A DNA stretch of 64,000 nucleotides from Podaxis mareebaensis (lineage: Eukaryota; Basidiomycota; Agaricomycetes; Agaricales; Agaricaceae): contig JAEUWP010000139.1 in NCBI GenBank assembly GCA_018524725.1, positions 124,001-188,000 on the forward strand. The letters run 5' to 3'. The notes beneath the pieces were generated by a model. The model did no database searches and was not told where the DNA came from. It was given only the letters and a program-made list of their open reading frames with translations. The position numbers and the translations under genes are program-made. How positions within the stretch are numbered: the first letter of the stretch is position 1; each line of letters starts with the position of its first letter. Below, piece after piece: positions 11,076 to 19,038 of this stretch.

Positions 11076-11090
11076 ATGACACTTTGGAGG
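11076..11090. repeat. Target-site duplication, right copy (15 bp)
   Basis: ATGACACTTTGGAGG directly follows the poly(A) of the ORF1-only LINE and matches 8966-8980 exactly. Removing the LINE and one copy restores a continuous minus-strand reading frame across the junction. Confidence 0.9.
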
Positions 11091-11747
11091 GCACACTCAT
11101 TGATCAAGCCAACTGTTATTGAGGGCAAATGCATCAGTTGGAGGCTCTGGGAATGATGGTGGTATTGATGGCATGGCAGGAGAGGCATAGAGGAGATCTG
11201 TCATGGCATTTGTCAGTGAATCTAGGTCCTCAGATATTGTCAGCAGTGGTGAGCCCTGCCTGAAGGAGAATGTGACCTCGGTGGCAGCACAAATGAATGG
11301 GCAAAGGAGATCTTGCATCTCCTAATGATGGGGGTTGAGCTGCAGAGGAGGAGGGAGCTGGTAAGGGGAGAGCTGAGGAATGAGCATTCTGGGATTGATC
11401 ATCTGTGGAAGGGCTAATTCCTCATCCACCATCCTGCTGCCTGGTAGTGGTAGCATGGTTGGCAAGTCTGGCCATGGCAAGCTGGGCTTGGTCAGTGAGG
11501 ATTCTGGCATAGTGGAAAAGGGGACATGTTCTGATGGAATTAAGGAAACAGTACTTCTGATAATGTCCAGGGGTGTAGTGGCAGCAGAAGGGGTAATAGT
11601 ATCTTGTGCATTGATCCACTCTATGACCCACATTGCTACATTGATAGCAGGTGGCACATTGGTCAGATAGGGTGAGGATAGGGCTATCTGTGATAGTAAA
11701 CTCTAGATCTGCAGAAGTTCTTGTTTCAGGGTGTTGTTGATCCACAT

Positions 11748-12318
11748 ATTTGGACCAGGTATAAGTTTCATCACCTCTGTCATATTTATGTTCACATCAA
11801 TTATGTTTGCTCATGCAGACTCTCACTTATAACATATGCACTCCTCTCTCCTATCTCCATATGCCTTATACTTTATGAATTCCTCTATATGCTTTCCTCT
11901 AGTATTTCAACTTCTATGCTACAATTGATCTACTTCCTTAAGTAGTTGTTGGACTCAGTATATGTATGCTACTTGGACATGTAAATTAGACAAGTCTAAT
12001 CTTAATGAGTGTTACCCTCCTCTTAATGCATGTTACCTTCTCTTGGTACTTGAATAAGTCCTTGAGCAACAGTAGTGTGTTAAGTCTACAACTCTTTGTC
12101 CTTGAAGACAGCTTTTCCTTCCCAGGCTTCTTGTTAACATCTTGTCCTATGGAGAGTGTGATCTACACGAGTTCACTGCCTAGAGACAATGTGAACAGCC
12201 ACTCAAGGTTAAAATAGAGCTGCTCCTACAGACCTGTATAGGACTAGGACCTCTGCTCATCTCTCTTACAAGGATAGGCTCCAACTTAGGCATCGCTTAG
12301 CCAAAGAAGAAACCTTGT
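11748..12318 (-). repeat. LTR-like repeat, copy B (reverse)
   Basis: Reverse complement of copy A (8033-8600), starting TGTTACAAGG at 12318 and ending ...CCTGGTCCAAATAT near 11748. Differences between the copies are largely CpG against TpG/CpA, for example CTCGAG in A against CTTGAG in B, and AAGCGATG in B against AAGTGACA in A. In copy B the sequence downstream of the putative primer-binding site leads straight into the zinc-knuckle coding sequence, as expected for a 5' LTR. Confidence 0.65.
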
Positions 12319-12558
12319 AACAGACCTTGCAAAAACCTTACAGAAATAAGAGCTTTTCTAAGTACAGTAGTACAGTGTAGGAATCACATTCCTCATTTTA
12401 TGACTATAGCTGCTCCTTTATATAACATGTGTAAGCCCAATGTTCCATTTGAATGGGGGCTTGGGCAGGAAGCAGCATAACAAGAATTAAAAGACAAAAT
12501 ATGAGATTGCTTTCACACTAGGAACCTAAAGTTTTTTAGTGACCAGTTACTATTAATG

Positions 12559-12682
12559 TTAGGTAGGTCCTTATCACCAGTCACCTAAGCTTTGCTAGGG
12601 GGTGGCTATCTCACTAGATGGTTTGCAGAGGCACTAGGATCTAGCAAGAAGGATCACAGTAAGTAGGTGGTGAGGCAAGTGT
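12559..12682 (-). repeat. Inverted repeat, left arm (~125 bp, CpG lost)
   Basis: Reverse complement of 13323-13448. All seven CpG sites of the right arm appear here as TpG or CpA (for example AGCGCC against AGTGCC, CCGCCCC against CCACCCC, GCGACCGG against GTGACTGG). Confidence 0.8.
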
Positions 12683-13322
12683 CCAATTAAGCACACTTAG
12701 AGGTCGAACTTCTATCAGTCGAGGGTATGACCAATAGAGAGTTTACTACCACACTGATCATGAGCTAACATCAATTCAGAGATAAAGCAAAAGCAATATT
12801 CTGAATTTAAGAATATAGGAAGCTTGTGCTTCCAGTACATGAATGGCTATTTAAGCTTTACTTCTAAGGTCTGAATCTGGTAACTATGATGAAGTAAGGC
12901 TATGAGTCCAAGAGTCAATCGAATTGTAACTATGGAGCAGAGTGAGACAAGAATAGAAACTAGACGAGAACAAGACAAGAAAGGAAACTAACTAAGTAAG
13001 GAAATAGTTCAGGTCCAAGTTCATCTGGGATACTAGGATACAAGATGAAGAGTCTGTAATAGAGATATAGAAAAGAAAACTATTTACTGGTTTATTACAA
13101 GTCCATATCAGGATGAAGATGTCTGTCTGAGGAGTTGGAAGAGTAAGAGTTGGGAGACGAGGCAGAACTGGGAATAGTGAAGTTCCCTGCTGAGGGCATT
13201 GAGTCAGAGGAGTCTGACTCATGGAGGAAGATGAGGCTGCAGTGTGGGGATGATGACAATAATGACGATACATTGGCAGTGACATATGGTAGTGGGTGTG
13301 GAGGAGGATCACTGATTGGTTC
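12683..13322. other. Spacer between the inverted arms, transposon-derived
   Basis: About 640 bp of CpG-poor DNA. On the minus strand near 13240-13110 a short serine/acidic open stretch is visible (DSSDSMPSAGNFTIPSS). It cannot be assigned to a family. No structural RNA is evident. Confidence 0.35.
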
Positions 13323-13448
13323 NCACTTGCCTCGCCACCTTCTTATCGTGATCCTTCTTGCTAGATCCTAGCGCCTCTGCGAACCATCTAGTGAGATAGC
13401 CGCCCCCTAGCAAAGCTTAGGCGACCGGTGATAAGGACCAACCTAACA
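13323..13448 (+). repeat. Inverted repeat, right arm (CpG retained), starting at an ambiguous base
   Basis: It matches the reverse complement of 12559-12682 over about 125 bp but still has its CpG sites, so it is either a later insertion or was protected from erosion. It begins at the only N in the window (13323), so the junction with the spacer may be an assembly join. Confidence 0.75.
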
Positions 13449-13690
13449 GTCATCATATGCTATCTGATTGTTTCCTTTTGAACCTCTCTTTCCCCCCACT
13501 CATGGCACCTATAGCCACTCCAAGTTTCTATATATTTTATTCATATTGTTTGGGGTGCCTGTATGTTTTTCTTTCTTTTTATCTTTTTCTTTTTTGATTG
13601 GGACTGCTACTGTGTATCCATTTGTTATAGATAGAGTCTGCCCTTGTGGTAGATAACATTTGCAGTAATAAATGTTGATTTTTTAAAAAA
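13449..13690 (+). mobile_element. LINE 3' end (third copy) with A-rich tail
   Basis: A pyrimidine-rich 3' UTR carrying GGGACTGCTACTGTGTATCC and ATTTGTTATAG, with AATAAA followed by TTGATTTTTTAAAAAAAAA at 13668-13695. It matches the 3' ends at 5173-5270 and 10985-11075. Only the extreme 3' part is present, consistent with severe 5' truncation. Confidence 0.7.
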
Positions 13691-14690
13691 AAATATCACA
13701 TAATCCTGCAAACTGGACACTACTGTTCATGAATTGGTATGTTGTCTCCCTGTAGGTCTCTATATTGGGAACATCATCTGGAAGGTCAAGACAATTGAGC
13801 CTGACTTTTATCTACAACCTGCAGCAATCAGAAACTAGCTCTAGACAGATTTAAACTATGTCCTAGCCACTCCTAAGAACTCACATATCAACCATCTACT
13901 ACTCCTTTGCCAGAATCTGCCAAATCCAATGGATTGGCTAAAGATAGCAACTATAATTCAACTAAGCCAACTTTGGCAAATGATTGACTAATTAGCCACA
14001 CTACCCCATGTGATATTCTAAATATATATATGACTCCAAAACTAACCCTGCTACCTATGTAGTGGAATGAGCCATCTCTAGATACAGTGCAAAATGTACT
14101 TCTGTGTCCACTGCTACTGTTTAGTCCTTGGACACTTTTCTAAAATTTGCTCCAGAAATCCTTATCTAGGCATTGAGTGACAGAATTTATCTACAACCAC
14201 CTTGGAAAAATTGGAGTAGCTTGAAGATGACAAGATCACCTCTATCATCCAAAGAGATCAAACTACTACTTTCTCCTCCACTATACACTCTACCAGAAAG
14301 TCTAGTTTACTAACCCCTCCTGACTCCTCTGATGACTCCACCACTAAGTCTCATAACAAGTCTTGACCTGAGTCAACTTCCCATACCAAGCAATCTGCAG
14401 TCACTACCACTGCAATTGGCTCTACTTACTGTCCAATCAGGAGAGCTTCTAAGAAGCACTCCAATTCCCCCATTGATCCATATACCAACAATTTTCCCAT
14501 TCTACCACCTATCATTATGCTTAAGGAATCACTCAGAGAGAATTATCCCAGACTACCAATCTTGGCATCCCTTCTTACTCATCTTCAGCCAAACTCACCT
14601 ATCTATCAGACAGTTATAATGCTGATTGTGAATTTGACTTCAATGATGATGCTATCTACAACATAGATAGTGAGGGCCATTACTAATTAC
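13691..14690 (+). pseudogene. Degenerate transposable-element coding sequence
   Basis: Short open stretches in the forward frames are serine/threonine/proline-rich with many stops. They end in an acidic segment (SDSYNADCEFDFNDDAIYNI, then DSEGHY and a stop) near 14690, which looks like a protein C-terminus. No CpG is present. The family could not be identified; gag-like or ORF1-like is a guess from composition. Confidence 0.35.
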
Positions 14691-15404
14691 AAACTAGGTA
14701 GTTAGTTAATGAGATATTAGCTATATGAAAGGGATTATATTATGAACTAGGAATATTCACTGTATATTCTACATTATGTTTTCCTTTATCTTTATTTTTA
14801 ATTTGTACTTATATTTTCTAAAGTATTATATCTTTGATTTGTTTATCTCATTTCTGACTCTTTCTAACTTTAGTTTAGATAAAAATAGTTGATCTATTTT
14901 TATATAAACATTCTCATATAACTTTGATAATTGGTAAGCTTCAGTTCTATTCATAGGAAGAAGCATTTGAAAAAGAAGTTTTTCATTAAGAAGTTCTTCT
15001 CATGATATTTTATAGTAGATATACTTAGATACACTGTCTATAGGTATATAAGCTGTCAACACTAACAAGTAGAAAGCATTGTTTCTACTTAGTTAGATAG
15101 AGACTTGAATAGAAGTCTTTATTAACCCAAAGTGGTACAAATTATAAGTTCTTAGTTCTAAAGCTTTAATCTCTATTACTCTCAAAGTTGCCCAAGTCTT
15201 CTATTAAGGTTGTAGACTATTGTGATATGAAAGATTGTTACTTTGATAGCTCTGACCTTGTTGTATAAGGCCAGCATTATAAAGTAGCTCATCTATTAGT
15301 ATATGAGAAGTCTCCTTTGATATGATCTGCAGATATGTATTGGGCCTTTTTATAGACTGAAGTGGCCTCACTATAACAAACATCCTCAACAAAGTCAGCT
15401 ATAG
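14691..15404. other. AT-rich, CpG-free repeat-block DNA without a recognisable gene
   Basis: AT-rich sequence with many short direct and inverted words around 14880-15140. It could be an eroded LTR or intergenic repeat. Nothing supports a coding call. Confidence 0.4.
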
Positions 15405-16115
15405 TTTGCTGCAGATCAGGACCCCTCAAAATAGAAGGGAACCCTGATCTGAGTTTGGAGGTTTTTATCCACATGAAATTTTGGGATTTTTATCTGGAAA
15501 AAAATCAGGGTTTCCCAGCTACCCATGTTTTTGCAACAGGGTCCAGGCACTTAAGGACCTAATACTGATTTTTCACTCTTAGACAGCATGCAAAACCACT
15601 TTTTTTTTCACCTGAACACAGATCAGAATGATGCTATAGATAAAATAATGTGAGAATGGTGTTCTAATTCAACTGCTGGTGAAGTTCTTTTATCATAGCC
15701 TGTCTAAGCATGAGCTTACTCTAAAGGTTTTTGAAGGCAATCATGAGAGATCCTGTGAGTAGTGGGTACTTTAATGTGGGTGGACTTCAAAACAGTAAAT
15801 AATGCCCATAAGTAGGACAAAATGGAATTTGCACTGTCTGTAATGAACAGCTAGCAGCTATGTTTTGGAATAGAGGGCCAATGTTCAGACTTGGGTCCTG
15901 CCCACAATAGCTGGTACCCACTCACATAGGAAGTTTTATCTGCATTTGAACAGGGTGCCCTCCAGAGACCAAGGTTTTATCCAGAACTCAAAGGAGGGTT
16001 TCAACCCAAAGTTCCACAATTTTTATCTGAAAATGTGTGGAGGGTTTCCAAGAATCATATTATTTGATCAGGAATACCCCTCAAGTTTCAGGGGTCCTTG
16101 CAGATTCCCTCTACT
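15405..16115. repeat. Possible small inverted-repeat element
   Basis: The left end TGCAGATCAGGACCCCTCAA (15407-15426) has an imperfect inverted counterpart TTTCAGGGGTCCTTGCAG at about 16088-16105, enclosing about 700 bp with no coding signal. ATCAGGGTTTCCC at about 15507 is also inverted relative to GGGAACCCTGAT at 15439-15450. This resembles a degraded MITE-like element, but no target-site duplication was found. Confidence 0.25.
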
Positions 16116-16740
16116 GGTGTCTGAAACTCTGGGTAGTTTCATTGGTTGTTTGGGAGCCAAGCTCTCCCTCAAGCACTTGGCACTATTAGGATTGTTCATG
16201 CAAGGGGGGGGGAGCTGTTTGGTGGGTTTATATTCAGGGTTGGGAGATGGCATTGGGTAGATGGTGTAGTGGGTTGTCATTCTATCTTGGAAGAGTAGTT
16301 GGTCACAGTAGAAGAGTTTGGAGGTTGGGGTCTACAGTGGGGTGTCTGTTTAAATGGGGGGAGGGGGTGGACACAGTCTTTGGGGAGCATGTAGTTGCCT
16401 CATGTTCTGTTGTCAGTTGATTTATGTGTTTTGGGAGGCTTCACTGGTTTTTAATGTTGCTTGGACTTGTTTTTGGGGTTTATTGGGAGTTGAGCAGTGG
16501 AATTGCCTGCAAGGGGGGGGCATGCTTGACTAGGGCCTGAGGGTGGGCCTCTGCCACTTACATGGTAGTTCAGGTCCAAGAGCTTCCAAACTCACAGCAT
16601 CTGAGGTGGTGAGGTGTGTGTACATCTCAATTGTTCCTCATGCTCTGGACTTCAAAAAAGCTGGAGGACATCAGAAATAGTGTATTTATGTTCTATGTAA
16701 AATTTGAAGCAGAAATATTGAGAATGTGGAGAGATATTCA
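16116..16740. other. CpG-free, G-run-rich sequence at the right of the transposon block
   Basis: It contains several runs of 6-9 G (16205, 16355, 16514) and no CpG. No gene or known element is recognised. The block ends abruptly at about 16740, where CpG returns. Confidence 0.4.
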
Positions 16741-16744
16741 CGTT

Positions 16745-16785
16745 TCACCGAAACCCCCAGGTCACCGAAACGGGGGGTGACCATA
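16745..16785. repeat. Hairpin at the transposon-block border
   Basis: TTTCACCGAAACCCCC is followed at once by GGTCACC, a GAAACGGGG loop and GGTGACC, a perfect 7 bp stem. Two overlapping CACCGAAAC words are present. It sits exactly where CpG density changes and could be the terminus of an element or an unrelated structure. Confidence 0.4.
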
Positions 16786-16874
16786 GTACCACCAGCCTTC
16801 CCGTCTGTCCTCAACCTATTACCATCCTTCTACGGTCCTTCTCAGCAGACCCAGCGCGACATGTCGCTCGCCGA

Positions 16875-17306
16875 CTAGACCCTGCCGCTCGCCATGTCGT
16901 CCATAGCTTTCACGAAACCCCCAATCATCATGTCCTTCGAAGCCGCAGCCCTAAAATTCGGGTCCAGGGTGGCCACCGGAGCAGCTGCTTTACCTGGTGT
17001 CTGTCGGTTTGTTCCGAATACCAACTGGGGCTGTTGTTGGTACGGCTCCGTGGAGTTCTGTGGAAACGCCTCCAGGGCGGCGGCTAGGATCGAAGGGGTC
17101 ACGGTGCCGAGCGGGTGCCCTGTGAACGAAGGCTGCTGTGCTGAGTTTTGTTGTGTTGATGCCTGGCTTTGCTGACTGGATGCGTTTCCACTGGTGGTTC
17201 CTGGGTAAAGAACCCATCGATTGCCTGAACGATAGTACTTTCCGTCATCAGACCACCAGGTACCATCCGGAGCTTGGAATGGCATGCTGGGATTTTCTGT
17301 GTGCAT
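16875..17306 (-). CDS. Uncharacterised Gln/Ser-rich protein
   Basis: An open frame of 143 residues starts MHTENPSMPFQAPDGTWWS. It has an aromatic segment (DGTWWSDDGKYYRSGNRWVL), then a Gln/Ser/Thr-rich stretch, and ends GGFVKAMDDMASGRV. No family was recognised. A candidate upstream exon lies at 17383-17430 (MPAFPATVRFMSHLTSDEIQ), 35-45 bp downstream of a TATA box, and would end at GTACGT. However, its phase joined to the CACACAG acceptor creates a stop, so either the start is at 17306 with an intron in the 5' UTR, or the junction is different. The gene is the first host-like gene to the right of the transposon block. Confidence 0.5.
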   Translation of the reverse strand: MHTENPSMPFQAPDGTWWSDDGKYYRSGNRWVLYPGTTSGNASSQQSQASTQQNSAQQPSFTGHPLGTVTPSILAAALEAFPQNSTEPYQQQPQLVFGTNRQTPGKAAAPVATLDPNFRAAASKDMMIGGFVKAMDDMASGRV

Positions 17307-17463
17307 GCATTAGCTTTTCAGTCGAGAGGAAAACTACAGATAAACCAAACGTACATGATCTGAGAGCGTGTTGGATCTCGTCACTCGTGAGATGGCTCAT
17401 GAATCGAACTGTGGCGGGAAATGCTGGCACAGAAGCTCCGATATATAGCGCAGCGCAGCGTGC

Positions 17464-17472
17464 TTATATAAG
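17464..17472 (-). promoter_or_regulatory. TATA box upstream of the Gln/Ser-rich gene
   Basis: TTATATAAG (palindromic CTTATATAAG), 35-45 bp upstream of the first ATG codons at 17430 and 17399 on the minus strand. It is the clearest TATA element seen in the window. Confidence 0.5.
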
Positions 17473-18004
17473 ATATCAGAATTGGGGCCTTGGCCATGTG
17501 GGGCCGAGGACTCCGACTATCGACCAACCAATCAGGCCGCAGGATCCATTCCGTCACACTCTTGGGGACTATATCTTAAGCGCCCGCAGACCGAAAGCTC
17601 TGGCTCTGATATGGCGGTCCGAGAAAATGACGGTGGTCGGGTAAATAAACCGTGACGTTCATAGCTAGCCAACTAAAGTACTCATACATATCCCTTTTCA
17701 CTACGACATCAAGAGCAGCACTACGCATGCAAATCATATATCAAATCAAAACTAGTATGAAGACGGAAAGAACGAATATCAAACGCATTTCCGCAAAGGA
17801 CGCATGATGACTGCACATCCGTTTAGCAGCGAAGGATCAGGACAGATCTCGGCCAGGAATAAACAGTTCGTTGCGGAATGCAACTAGACTACGGGCGGCA
17901 GACGCAATCAATAAGATTAGAGCGACAATCCGTATACGGGGGGGTTGCATAGTAGAGAAGTGACGAGTAAACGCAAATCTGGGATCAAGAAAGCAGGGTA
18001 GCAA
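17473..18004. other. Intergenic region
   Basis: It lies between the TATA of the Gln/Ser-rich gene and the 3' end of the Igo1 gene. No coding exon or RNA gene was recognised. The part near 17650-18004 should hold the Igo1 3' UTR. Confidence 0.6.
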
Positions 18005-18679
18005 TTAGACGGACGTATTGATCTTCTCGATTTCCATTTCTTCGTTGACTGTCGTCTCTTGGGTGGTGCCTGTCGACGTCTCGACCGTTGTGCTGGTAGT
18101 CACTGAGGCCGACGACTCGGGTTCTTCTGTCTTGTCCGCATCCTCGTCTTGCTCTTCTTCCTCGGGCTCGGGAGGTTTTGTATTGACATTGTGTGCAAGA
18201 TGGCTTTCCCGATTGACCGGACTGGTTGAGGTTGGCGAGATTGATGGAATCTGGTGACCATTGGAGATGCCTGGGCTTGATGCATGGGGAATACTGTAGA
18301 GCCACTCAGCGACTCATCATGACAAGGCGAGACTGCCCACTCACTTCTCTGGATTGGGAATCGCTGTTCCGACCGTACTCTGCGGTGTCACACCAGCCTT
18401 CGAGAGAGCGTAATCCCCTGAATCAAAATACTTGCGTTCCTATTCGCGATTATAAACACAATAAATAAATGCCGTTGATAAAACACCTCGATAAACTCAC
18501 CCTCTGCATCTTTGTTAGAATATTCTTGTGAGTAGGGAGTTTTCCATACTTTGCGAATAGTTGTTGCTCCTGAGGAGTCAATTTCTGACCAATGCAAGAT
18601 GAATCTTAGCCGCATACAAAATGGCGTAAAGATCAGTACGCACACTGATATCAACTTTGTTTCGCTGAGCGGGATGCAT
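18005..18679 (-). CDS. IGO1: Endosulfine/ARPP-19 family PP2A inhibitor
   Basis: Four exons: 18644-18679, 18501-18584, 18345-18439 and 18005-18293, total 167 residues. Exons 2-3 give the endosulfine core: LTPQEQQLFAKYGKLP, then NILTKMQR and the invariant KYFDSGDYALSKAG followed by GTAIPNPE. The serine in FDSGDY is the site phosphorylated by Greatwall/Rim15 kinases, after which the protein inhibits PP2A-B55. In yeast, Igo1/2 act in quiescence entry and mRNA protection. The C-terminal half (about residues 75-167) is an acidic, serine/threonine-rich tail (PEPEEEEQDEDADKTEEPES) that is disordered and probably lineage-specific. All splice junctions are phase-consistent. The function assignment is firm for the core. 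Confidence 0.93.
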
Positions 18680-19038
18680 GTTGAACGCAGTTAGCAAAAA
18701 CAGAAGGAAGAAAGACTTAGAAAGCCTGGGGTAAGGGCAAGAGGCAAGAGGCAAGGAAGACCCGCACCCAGTGCAATAACAGATATGATCAAAGGTCCGG
18801 AGGTCTTGGCGCTATACATTAGGCGGAGCTTGATCTGAACTCCAATTATTTGCCTTCCTTAGTCATGCCACTTTCCCGCCGAGCTCCATTTCGAGGTCGA
18901 GAAACTTTCCAGAACTCAACTTCCAATCGTTTATCTCTGTCTTTTGACGTCTTCAGGTCTATGGATTCAATACAATAAATCCTACGCATGTTTTCTGCTA
19001 CGTGATGAGCTCCATGAACACAATTTCGGTTTCGTCAT
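18680..19038. other. Intergenic region: Igo1 promoter and 3' UTR of the next minus-strand gene
   Basis: About 360 bp without coding signal. The Igo1 promoter (minus strand) and the 3' UTR of the gene starting at 21469 must share it. Confidence 0.6.

Larger units (their letters stand above)
8601..11747 (-). mobile_element. Internal region of a minus-strand element between the inverted repeats, split by a LINE insertion
   Basis: With the LINE at 8981-11075 removed, 11747-11091 joins 8980-8601 in one minus-strand sequence. It contains two zinc-knuckle-like motifs near 11660-11560 (CYQCSNVGHRVDQC, then FCCHYTPGHYQKYC), a serine/proline-rich stretch, and a final 90-codon open segment ending near 8649 (ESSEDTQHYKGDHVMN, TYEEWDLMKHIMVSLWQE). 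CCHC knuckles adjacent to the LTR-like copy B fit a gag-like or ORF1-like protein of a transposable element. No polymerase domain is seen. Stop codons interrupt the middle part, so it is decayed. Confidence 0.5.
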
